The position numbers and the translations under genes were made by a program. This document shows, piece after piece, positions 43,632-50,154 of a DNA stretch of 64,000 nucleotides. Every line of letters starts with the position of its first letter. Within the stretch, counting starts at the first letter, position 1. The notes under the pieces are model-generated. The model made no database searches and was not told the DNA's origin. It saw only the letters and a program-made list of their open reading frames with translations. Location of the stretch: assembly GCA_023428695.1 (NCBI GenBank), contig JAEYWY010000002.1:310001-374000 (forward strand), written 5' to 3'. The DNA comes from Bacteroidota bacterium. GTDB taxonomy: Bacteria; Bacteroidota; Bacteroidia; Cytophagales; Cyclobacteriaceae.

Positions 43632-43982
43632 ATGGCCGATCTAATTAAAGTTGTAGAGCAGGAATTTGCGAAAGTGCGCGAATCAATCCCCAGCTTCAAG
43701 CCGGGTGACACTATAAATGTTCACGTAAAGATCAAAGAAGGTAACAAGGAGCGTATTCAGCAGTTCCAGGGTACCGTAATCCAACGTCGCGGCACCGGCA
43801 GCGGTGAAACTTTTACGGTAAGGAAGATTTCCAATGGCGTGGGTGTTGAACGTATTTTCCCGATTGTTTCCCCCAGCATTGACAAAATCGACGTATTGAA
43901 GTCAGGTAAAGTACGGAGAGCAAAACTGTATTACCTGAAAGGCCGTCAGGGCAAGGCTGCCCGTATCCGGGAGAAAGTATAA
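43632..43982 (+). CDS. rplS: 50S ribosomal protein L19
   Basis: L19 sits at the 30S-50S interface. The 116-residue protein has the family motifs FKPGDTINVHVKIKEGNKER (in part), FQGTVIQRRGTGSGETFTVRKIS (in part) and the basic end KLYYLKGRQGKAARI. The frame is open 55 codons further upstream across trmD, but the promoter at 43598 and the family N-terminus fix the start at 43632. A terminator follows. Confidence 0.96.
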   Translation: MADLIKVVEQEFAKVRESIPSFKPGDTINVHVKIKEGNKERIQQFQGTVIQRRGTGSGETFTVRKISNGVGVERIFPIVSPSIDKIDVLKSGKVRRAKLYYLKGRQGKAARIREKV

Positions 43983-44007
43983 GATTACACTTAGTCTATC
44001 CAATAGA

Positions 44008-44039
44008 AAGGCCATCTGCATTGCGCGGATGGCTTTTTT
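44008..44039 (+). terminator. Rho-independent terminator after rplS
   Basis: GCCATC (44011-44016) and GATGGC (44028-44033), with an 11-base interior that can pair further, are followed by TTTTTT. It lies 29 bases after the rplS stop and closes the ribosomal cluster. The rest of the 296-base gap to the aldolase gene holds only the aldolase promoter that I can see. Confidence 0.8.
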
Positions 44040-44242
44040 GTTGACAAGTATTTTCGTCACACCACGCGGGCAGAATAATCTTTGCCAGACCTGAGAAAAA
44101 ACAGAAAAATGTGCGCGGGCGAAAAAGCGCGAAAGCGCTTCGGAATAGGGATTTGCGTTTGAGGTCACATAGTCCTTAATTCGATTGAAAAGGGTCAAAA
44201 ACCGCGAAATCAGCGTCAATTAGCATACTATCAAATAATTAA

Positions 44243-44250
44243 TAACTTTG
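44243..44250 (+). promoter_or_regulatory. Bacteroidota -7 element of the aldolase gene
   Basis: TAACTTTG matches TAnnTTTG and ends 28 bases before the ATG at 44279. Confidence 0.65.
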
Positions 44251-44278
44251 TGCCCGCCTTTAAATTAACAAACCAGAT

Positions 44279-45349
44279 ATGGCAAAGAATATTTCAGAGA
44301 TCCTCGGAAAAGATGCAGATTTTCTTCTCCAGCACAAGAGCAAAACTATTTCTAAAGACAGCCTTCACCTTCCTGGTCCGCAATATGTCGATGACATTTA
44401 CGCTCAGAGCAACCGCAATCCGCAGGTGCTGAGAAGTCTGCAACAACTGTTCAGCACAGGCCGCCTCGTCAACACCGGCTTTCTTTCCATTCTGCCGATC
44501 GATCAGGGTATCGAACACAGCGCCGGAGCATCCTTCGCGAAAAATCCGATTTACTTTGATCCTGAAAACATCGTAAAACTTGCCGTTGAAGGCGGTTGTA
44601 ACGGTGTGGCTACTACCTTCGGCGTCTTGGGAATGATGTCGCGGAAATATGCACACCGCATTCCTTTCATCGTCAAGATCAATCACAACGAACTGCTCAC
44701 ATATCCGAACAAGCACGATCAAATCATGTTCGGCTCTGTGCGCGACGCATGGAACCTCGGTGCAGTAGCCGTGGGTGCAACAATCTACTTTGGCTCTGAC
44801 AACTCGTCACGTCAAATCATCGAAGTGGCACAGGCATTTGAAGAAGCACACCAACTTGGTATGGGTACCATTCTCTGGTGCTACATACGTAACAACGCGT
44901 TCAAAACAGGAGGCGTTGACTATCACGTTTCAGCCGACCTTACGGGTCAGGCCAACCACCTTGGCGTGACTATCCAGGCCGATATCATCAAGCAGAAGCT
45001 TGCCGAAAACACCGGCGGTTACAAGGCCCTCAATACCGGTGGAAGCAGCTACGGAAAACTCGACGAAAAAATATACACTGAACTCAGTTCGGAACACCCT
45101 ATTGACCTGTGCCGCTACCAGGTGGCTAACTGTTACATGGGCCGCGCCGGATTGATTTCTTCAGGTGGCGAATCCAAAGGCGCAAGCGATCTTGCGGACG
45201 CGGTACGCACTGCCGTTATCAACAAACGCGCTGGTGGTATGGGACTTATTTCCGGACGGAAAGCGTTCCAGCGTCCGATGAAAGAGGGTGTCCAGATCCT
45301 GAACGCGATTCAGGATGTTTACCTCGACAAGGGTATTGACGTAGCCTGA
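44279..45349 (+). CDS. fbaB: Class I fructose-bisphosphate aldolase (archaeal/DhnA type)
   Basis: This glycolytic and gluconeogenic aldolase interconverts fructose-1,6-bisphosphate and two triose phosphates through a Schiff base. The 356-residue protein has the DhnA-family signature LPIDQGIEHSAG (about 72-83), a lysine in FIVKINHNE and the phosphate-binding GGRKAF-type region near the C-terminus (SGRKAFQRP). It belongs to the archaeal-type class I group, unrelated in sequence to class II FbaA. It has its own promoter and is followed by a terminator. Confidence 0.93.
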   Translation: MAKNISEILGKDADFLLQHKSKTISKDSLHLPGPQYVDDIYAQSNRNPQVLRSLQQLFSTGRLVNTGFLSILPIDQGIEHSAGASFAKNPIYFDPENIVKLAVEGGCNGVATTFGVLGMMSRKYAHRIPFIVKINHNELLTYPNKHDQIMFGSVRDAWNLGAVAVGATIYFGSDNSSRQIIEVAQAFEEAHQLGMGTILWCYIRNNAFKTGGVDYHVSADLTGQANHLGVTIQADIIKQKLAENTGGYKALNTGGSSYGKLDEKIYTELSSEHPIDLCRYQVANCYMGRAGLISSGGESKGASDLADAVRTAVINKRAGGMGLISGRKAFQRPMKEGVQILNAIQDVYLDKGIDVA

Positions 45350-45365
45350 TTTTTATTACATTCAT

Positions 45366-45401
45366 GCCGGTGTTGCCCGACAGCACCGGCTTATTTTTTT
45401 T
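45366..45401 (+). terminator. Rho-independent terminator after fbaB
   Basis: A 10-bp stem (GCCGGTGTTG with CAGCACCGGC, one G-U pair) and a 5-nt loop at 45366-45390 are followed by TTATTTTTTTT. It starts 17 bases after the aldolase stop and stands directly before accD. Confidence 0.88.
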
Positions 45402-45421
45402 CCAACGAAATGATGCAGATT

Positions 45422-46264
45422 ATGCCCTGGTTCAAAAGAAGTGACAAAGGCATCCTCACACCGACGGAGGCGAAACGTGAGGTTCCTGACGGACTTTGGT
45501 TCAAGTCACCGGCGGGGAAAATCGTTCACACGCGCGAACTCAAGAACAACGCCTATGTTGTCCCTGAGGAGGACTATCACGTACGCATCGGTTCCACCGA
45601 ATATTTTGAGGTACTGTTCGACAACAACAAGTTCACCGAGCTCGATACAAAAATGGAGTCAGCCGATCCGCTGAAGTTTCATGACACGAAGGCATATCCG
45701 AAACGTATCAAGGAGTCGCAGGAGAAAACTGAGCTGAAAGATGCAGTGCGGACGGCATACGGAAAAATGAACGGACTCGATATCACTATCGCGTGCATGG
45801 ATTTTACTTTCATCGGCGGATCTATGGGTTCAGTGGTCGGTGAAAAGATCGCACGCGCGATGGACCACAGCATCAAACACAAGAAGCCTTTCCTGATGAT
45901 CTCGCGATCCGGTGGTGCACGAATGATGGAAGCGGGACTTTCACTGATGCAGATGGCAAAGACATCGGCGAAGATAGCGCTGATGGATAAAGCTAAAGTA
46001 CCCTACATCTCGCTGCTTACTGATCCTACAACGGGAGGGGTAACCGCATCCTACGCAATGCTTGGCGATTTCAACATCGCCGAACCGGGAAGTCTGATCG
46101 GATTCGCCGGACCACGCGTTATTCGCGAAACAATTGGCAAAGATCTGCCCAAAGGTTTCCAAAGTGCAGAGTTCGTACTCGACCATGGATTCCTTGACTT
46201 CATCGTTGATCGCAGAAACCTCAAGAGCAGACTCACCACGTTATTGAGAATGCTCGAAAACTGA
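45422..46264 (+). CDS. accD: Acetyl-CoA carboxylase carboxyltransferase beta subunit lacking the zinc-ribbon cysteines
   Basis: AccD with AccA transfers the carboxyl group from biotin to acetyl-CoA, the first committed step of fatty-acid synthesis. The 280-residue protein has the crotonase-fold core with SRSGGARMMEAGLSLMQMAK (in part), PTTGGVTASYA and the GFAGPRVI oxyanion region. At the N-terminus, where E. coli AccD has four zinc-binding cysteines, this protein has GLWFKSPAGKIVHTREL (24-40) and no cysteine at all. The start could also be ATG 45410 or 45413; 45422 gives MPWFKRSDKG, closest to family N-termini. No accA nearby. Confidence 0.94.
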   Translation: MPWFKRSDKGILTPTEAKREVPDGLWFKSPAGKIVHTRELKNNAYVVPEEDYHVRIGSTEYFEVLFDNNKFTELDTKMESADPLKFHDTKAYPKRIKESQEKTELKDAVRTAYGKMNGLDITIACMDFTFIGGSMGSVVGEKIARAMDHSIKHKKPFLMISRSGGARMMEAGLSLMQMAKTSAKIALMDKAKVPYISLLTDPTTGGVTASYAMLGDFNIAEPGSLIGFAGPRVIRETIGKDLPKGFQSAEFVLDHGFLDFIVDRRNLKSRLTTLLRMLEN

Positions 46265-46326
46265 TTGGGTTCCTGATCAAATTCGCGTTTTATTTTCTGT
46301 TGTCCGAAAGATTTGAACTCCATTCT

Positions 46327-46902
46327 TTGAAAAAAAGCCTGTACGATCTCACAAAGGACGACTGGAATACACTGTTTCCGGTAAAGCTCGTTGAACATGA
46401 TCCAACCTGGTCACAGGTATATGAACAGGAAAGAGGCCGTATCCTGAATGCACTGGGTACCGACGTTGTCCATCGGATCGAGCACTTTGGAAGTACATCA
46501 ATCCCGGGTATAAAGGCCAAACCGTACATCGACATTCTCCTCGAAATTCCCGATGCGTTGTTGTTCAGTGAAGACGTGATCACCAGGCTTGAAACACTGG
46601 GGTACGTTTACTTTAAAGTTCCTGAACGCGACGGCATCGCTGCGTATATGTCATTCGGAAAAGGATACAATCTTGAAGGAAGAGAGGAGCAAATCTTTCA
46701 TATTCACATGTGCCCGGGAGAAAACGTGATGTGGGAGCAAGTTCATTTCCGCGATTACCTGCGTTCGAACCGGGAGCGTGCACAAGGTTATGAGGCATTA
46801 AAAGTCGACCTCGAATCAAAGTTCAGGAACGACAGAGGCGCATACGTTCTGGGGAAGACAGCCTTCATAAACGAGACGCTTCAACTAGCCAAAGCACAGT
46901 AG
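46327..46902 (+). CDS. GrpB/UPF0157 family protein
   Basis: The GrpB family belongs to the nucleotidyltransferase superfamily and is often found alone or fused to other enzymes; its substrate is not settled. The 191-residue protein has the signature RIEHFGSTSIPGIKAKPYIDI, here with the G-S-T and D-x-(I/L) of the nucleotidyltransferase active site (RIEHFGSTSIPG about 49-60), and FHIHMC further on. The start is uncertain: a TTG at 46300 gives nine more residues, while the TTG at 46327 gives the usual MKKSLYDLT. It follows accD by about 60 bases and may be read from it. Confidence 0.85.
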   Translation: MKKSLYDLTKDDWNTLFPVKLVEHDPTWSQVYEQERGRILNALGTDVVHRIEHFGSTSIPGIKAKPYIDILLEIPDALLFSEDVITRLETLGYVYFKVPERDGIAAYMSFGKGYNLEGREEQIFHIHMCPGENVMWEQVHFRDYLRSNRERAQGYEALKVDLESKFRNDRGAYVLGKTAFINETLQLAKAQ

Positions 46903-46977
46903 GACCAGGGAACAGCATGACTCTAAGGCTCTGGAACTGCCGCTACCAGACGCAATCCGGAAAAACTTTTGAACAAG

Positions 46978-48009
46978 TTATGCACGAAGTTGTGCACTGT
47001 ATTCCTTCACCGTGTCGATGAAGCAGCGCACCTTATCGGGTTTCGTATCCGGGTAAAGGCCGTGTCCAAGGTTGGCGATATGGCGATCCGGCCCAAAAGT
47101 TTCGAGCATCCTACGGGTTTCGCGTTTCACATCGTCGAACGATCCATATAGCGCACAGGGATCGAGATTGCCTTGTAATACCTTGGCAGGAATCATCTCG
47201 CGTGATTCGGCGATGTCCATATTCCAGTCGAGACCGACGACATTACACGAAATGCTATTTAGTTGCCGGCGGGCAAAGAAAGCTCCCTTTGCAAACACAG
47301 TTACGGGTGCTTCCGGTAAGGCGTCGCACAGTTGTGCGATATAGGGTAAGGCGAAGGCAGCGTACTGTTCTGGTGAGAGAATCCCTGCCCATGAATCAAA
47401 GATCTGAATCAGGTCGGCACCGGCCTTTACCTGGGCCTTAAGATAGTTGGCCGTACTGGTCGTAATCATTCCGAGAAGCTTGTGTGCGAATTCAGGGTTT
47501 GTATATAGCACCTTCTTTGCTTCGCTGAACGTCTTGCTGCCCTTCCCTTCGATCATGTAGCTGAAGATTGTCCAGGGGGCGCCGGCAAATCCAATGAGAG
47601 GCACACGACCATTGAGTTCCTTTTTGGTAAGCTTGATTGCATCGATGACGTATTGGAGATCACCGGCTTCTGCGACACGGATGCGGTTCAGGTCGGATTC
47701 AGTGGAAACAGGTTGAGGGAACACCGGGCCGCGTTTTTCCTCCATTTCGTAGTTACAGCCCATTGCTTCAGGGATGACGAGAATGTCGGAAAAAATGATC
47801 GCGGCGTCAACATCGAGGATATCGACCGGCTGAATGGTGACATCAGCAGCCATTTCAGGAGTCTTGACAAGCGTTTTGAAATCGCCTGCCTTTTCGCGAA
47901 CCTTCCGATATTCTGGTAAGATTCTGCCGGCCTGGCGCATGAGCCATACCGGTGTACGTTCTGTTTTTTCGCCTTTGGCAGCTCTGAGAATAAGGTCGTT
48001 TTTCAACAT
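46978..48009 (-). CDS. hemE: Uroporphyrinogen decarboxylase
   Basis: HemE removes four carboxyl groups from uroporphyrinogen III to form coproporphyrinogen III in heme synthesis. The 343-residue protein has normal length and the family motifs PVWLMRQAGRILPEY (near residue 21), FSDILVIPEAMG and the late NLGHGLYPDT. It lies downstream of the rplU-rpmA operon but behind that operon's terminator, and no consensus promoter was found in the 75-base gap. It is convergent with the GrpB-family gene; the 75 bases between them hold nothing I can name. Confidence 0.96.
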   Translation of the reverse strand: MLKNDLILRAAKGEKTERTPVWLMRQAGRILPEYRKVREKAGDFKTLVKTPEMAADVTIQPVDILDVDAAIIFSDILVIPEAMGCNYEMEEKRGPVFPQPVSTESDLNRIRVAEAGDLQYVIDAIKLTKKELNGRVPLIGFAGAPWTIFSYMIEGKGSKTFSEAKKVLYTNPEFAHKLLGMITTSTANYLKAQVKAGADLIQIFDSWAGILSPEQYAAFALPYIAQLCDALPEAPVTVFAKGAFFARRQLNSISCNVVGLDWNMDIAESREMIPAKVLQGNLDPCALYGSFDDVKRETRRMLETFGPDRHIANLGHGLYPDTKPDKVRCFIDTVKEYSAQLRA

Positions 48010-48034
48010 GCTCGTCCGGGTAAAACACGTGGAA

Positions 48035-48064
48035 CAAAAAAAGCGAGCCGTGTTGACTCGCTTT
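48035..48064 (-). terminator. Rho-independent terminator after rpmA
   Basis: AAAGCGAG (48040-48047) and CTCGCTTT (48057-48064) form an 8-bp stem with a 9-nt loop, followed on the minus strand by a T-run. It lies 20 bases after the rpmA stop and before hemE. Confidence 0.88.
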
Positions 48065-48083
48065 CGCTTGAGTAATGTCTTTC

Positions 48084-48347
48084 CTAGGCTTCAGCTACGG
48101 GCTGAACGCTCACGAAGGATTTGTCTGCTTTGCCTTTTTTGAACACAACAACGCCGTTGGTCAGAGCAAAGAGCGTGTGGTCCTTACCCATTCCCACGTT
48201 TTCACCGGGATGGTGTTTTGTTCCGCGCTGGCGTACGATGATATTGCCGGCAATTACCTTTTGTCCGCCGAACACTTTAATGCCCAATCGTTTGCTTTCC
48301 GATTCGCGGCCGTTCTTTACTTTACCTTCACCCTTTTTATGTGCCAT
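48084..48347 (-). CDS. rpmA: 50S ribosomal protein L27
   Basis: L27 reaches the peptidyl-transferase centre with its N-terminus. The 87-residue protein starts MAHKKGEGKVKNGRESES and continues with KRLGIKVFGGQ, HHPGENVGMGKDH and VVVFKKGK, all typical. There is no N-terminal prepeptide of the kind cleaved in Firmicutes. It is 37 bases downstream of rplU in the usual two-gene operon. Confidence 0.97.
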   Translation of the reverse strand: MAHKKGEGKVKNGRESESKRLGIKVFGGQKVIAGNIIVRQRGTKHHPGENVGMGKDHTLFALTNGVVVFKKGKADKSFVSVQPVAEA

Positions 48348-48384
48348 GGTTCACTAAATTTCAGTTTCTGTAATCAATTCAAGT

Positions 48385-48693
48385 TCAGCCGATGCTTTCG
48401 ATCTGTACTTTGGTGTATTGCTGGCGATGGCCGTTTTTCACCGCGTAGCCTTTTCTGCGCTTCTTTTTGAAGACGATAACCTTGTTGCCTTTTACGTGTT
48501 CAAGGATCTTCCCAGAGACCTTGACCCCGCTCACAGTAGGGGCGCCAATTTGAACAGATCCGCCGTCATCCACGAGGAGAACTTTGTCGAAGCTTACGGC
48601 TGCTCCGGCTTCACCCTCCATCTTCGGGGCGTAAATGTATTGGTCTTTAGCCACTTTGAACTGCTTTCCTGCAATATCTACGATCGCGTACAT
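48385..48693 (-). CDS. rplU: 50S ribosomal protein L21
   Basis: L21 is an assembly protein of the large subunit. The 102-residue protein has the family start MYAIVDIAGKQFKVAKDQ and the FKKKRRKGYAVKNGHRQQ region near the C-terminus. The frame runs eight codons further, but the ATG at 48693 matches the family and sits 21 bases after a TACCTTTG promoter. First gene of rplU-rpmA. Confidence 0.97.
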   Translation of the reverse strand: MYAIVDIAGKQFKVAKDQYIYAPKMEGEAGAAVSFDKVLLVDDGGSVQIGAPTVSGVKVSGKILEHVKGNKVIVFKKKRRKGYAVKNGHRQQYTKVQIESIG

Positions 48694-48714
48694 AGCTTTA
48701 TAAAAATTGGACTG

Positions 48715-48722
48715 CAAAGGTA
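48715..48722 (-). promoter_or_regulatory. Bacteroidota -7 element of rplU-rpmA
   Basis: TACCTTTG on the minus strand, a full TAnnTTTG match, 21 bases before the rplU ATG. Confidence 0.65.
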
Positions 48723-48889
48723 AAAAAAGAAATCGGAACTAGAGTCAGCCGGATCGTAAATTCCTGGAATTTGTTGGCCCGCCGCTTGAATCCACACCGG
48801 AAAAAAAGTTTAATTTTTTTTGGCTCCGCGAATCCCTCAAATTTCACTAAAAAACCGGCGTTCTAAGGTATTATTTCACAGAGACTTAT

Positions 48890-48920
48890 CTATCCACATT
48901 CTATCCACACGTTATCCACA
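48890..48920 (+). promoter_or_regulatory. Three DnaA-box sequences at exact 11-bp spacing upstream of nrdBA
   Basis: CTATCCACA (48890-48898), CTATCCACA (48901-48909) and TTATCCACA (48912-48920) lie in the same direction with starts 11 bases apart. The last is a perfect TTATnCACA DnaA box; the other two differ only in the first base. They sit in the 386-base gap between the divergent rplU-rpmA and nrdB-nrdA operons, flanked by near-identical CGGCGTT sequences at 48856-48862 and 48943-48949. The rest of the gap holds an AT-rich stretch at 48805-48830 and the candidate nrdB promoter. Confidence 0.6.
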
Positions 48921-49053
48921 AACGTTATTTTTGGCTCAAAAACGGCGTTTTGATTTTTAGAGCGGTTCTGTTTCATTTGTACACTTGACACAGGAAGCCG
49001 GTATCCATCGGCCTCTTCAAGAACCAAAAAATTTATTGAAAACGTTTCGGGTA

Positions 49054-49086
49054 TTGGCCGACGCTGGTACCCCTCAAATATTTTTC
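49054..49086 (+). promoter_or_regulatory. Candidate promoter of nrdB-nrdA
   Basis: TTG at 49054-49056 and TATTTTTC at 49079-49086 (one mismatch to TAnnTTTG) are 22 bases apart and 23 bases before the nrdB ATG. Confidence 0.4.
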
Positions 49087-49109
49087 GTGTACTTATAAAC
49101 GCTTAACTC

Positions 49110-50096
49110 ATGAGCCAACTGGAAGAACCCATTTTGAAGGAGAACAAGGACAGGTTTGTGCTTTTTCCCATCCAGCACCACGACATTTGGAAGTTTTATA
49201 AACAGGCCGAAGCCAGCTTCTGGACAGCCGAGGAAATAGATCTTAGCCAGGACCTCACCGACTGGGCCAATCTCAATGACGGTGAACGCCATTTTATCAC
49301 ACACGTCCTTGCCTTCTTCGCGGCCAGCGACGGTATCGTAAATGAAAACCTCGCGGAACATTTCGTATCAGAAGTTCAGTACACCGAAGCGAAATTCTTC
49401 TACGGATTCCAGATTGCCATTGAGAACATTCACTCAGAAACCTATTCCCTCCTGATCGACACTTACGTCAAGGATCCGAAAGAGAAAGACAAACTCTTCC
49501 ACGCGATTGATACCATGGACTGCGTGAAGAAGAAAGCTGACTGGGCTTTGCGCTGGATCAGCCAGGGCAACTTCCAGGAAAGGCTCATCGCATTTGCCGC
49601 CGTTGAAGGGATTTTTTTCTCAGGATCATTCTGTTCAATCTTCTGGCTCAAGAAACGCGGGCTAATGCCCGGGCTTACGTTCTCGAATGAACTGATTTCC
49701 CGTGACGAAGGTTTGCACTGCGACTTTGCATGTCATATCTACAACCAACATGTTGTCAGTAAGCTTCCTGAAGAGACTGTTATCAACATTATCCGCGATG
49801 CCGTTGAAATCGAAAAGGAATTTGTAACGGACGCACTACCTGTAAACCTGATTGGTATGAACGCCGCGCAAATGCGTCAGTATATCGAGTTCGTCGCTGA
49901 CCGTCTGCTCAACGAACTTGTCGGTAAGAAAGTTTACAATGCGACCAACCCGTTCGACTTCATGGATATGATTTCGTTAAGAGGTAAGACAAACTTCTTT
50001 GAGAAGCGCGTTGCCGAATACCAGAAAGCAGGCGTAATGAATTCTGCCGAAAAGAAAGAAAACGCACCGAAGTTTTCTCTTAACGAAGATTTTTGA
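49110..50096 (+). CDS. nrdB: Class Ia ribonucleotide reductase, beta subunit (R2)
   Basis: R2 holds the di-iron tyrosyl-radical cofactor that starts reduction of ribonucleoside diphosphates. The 328-residue protein has D74, E105 and H108 as iron ligands and the radical tyrosine Y112 in ENIHSETY, the same E-x2-H-x3-Y spacing as in E. coli (E115, H118, Y122). The sequence around it (YGFQIAIENIHSE) and the C-terminal NEDF tail that docks on R1 are closer to eukaryotic R2 than to E. coli NrdB. The promoter region carries the DnaA-box array. nrdA follows after 58 bases. Confidence 0.96.
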   Translation: MSQLEEPILKENKDRFVLFPIQHHDIWKFYKQAEASFWTAEEIDLSQDLTDWANLNDGERHFITHVLAFFAASDGIVNENLAEHFVSEVQYTEAKFFYGFQIAIENIHSETYSLLIDTYVKDPKEKDKLFHAIDTMDCVKKKADWALRWISQGNFQERLIAFAAVEGIFFSGSFCSIFWLKKRGLMPGLTFSNELISRDEGLHCDFACHIYNQHVVSKLPEETVINIIRDAVEIEKEFVTDALPVNLIGMNAAQMRQYIEFVADRLLNELVGKKVYNATNPFDFMDMISLRGKTNFFEKRVAEYQKAGVMNSAEKKENAPKFSLNEDF

Positions 50097-50154
50097 TTAG
50101 ATTAAAAAACTTTTTAAACGTATTCTCCAAAAATAACAACCCCTTTTACCCACG

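Noticed and set aside
48724..49109. Chromosome origin (oriC) call for the DnaA-box region
   Set aside because: The boxes are convincing, but there is no clear unwinding element, no origin-linked genes and no visible strand switch; regulation of nrdBA explains them as well. Kept as a finding, not as an origin feature.
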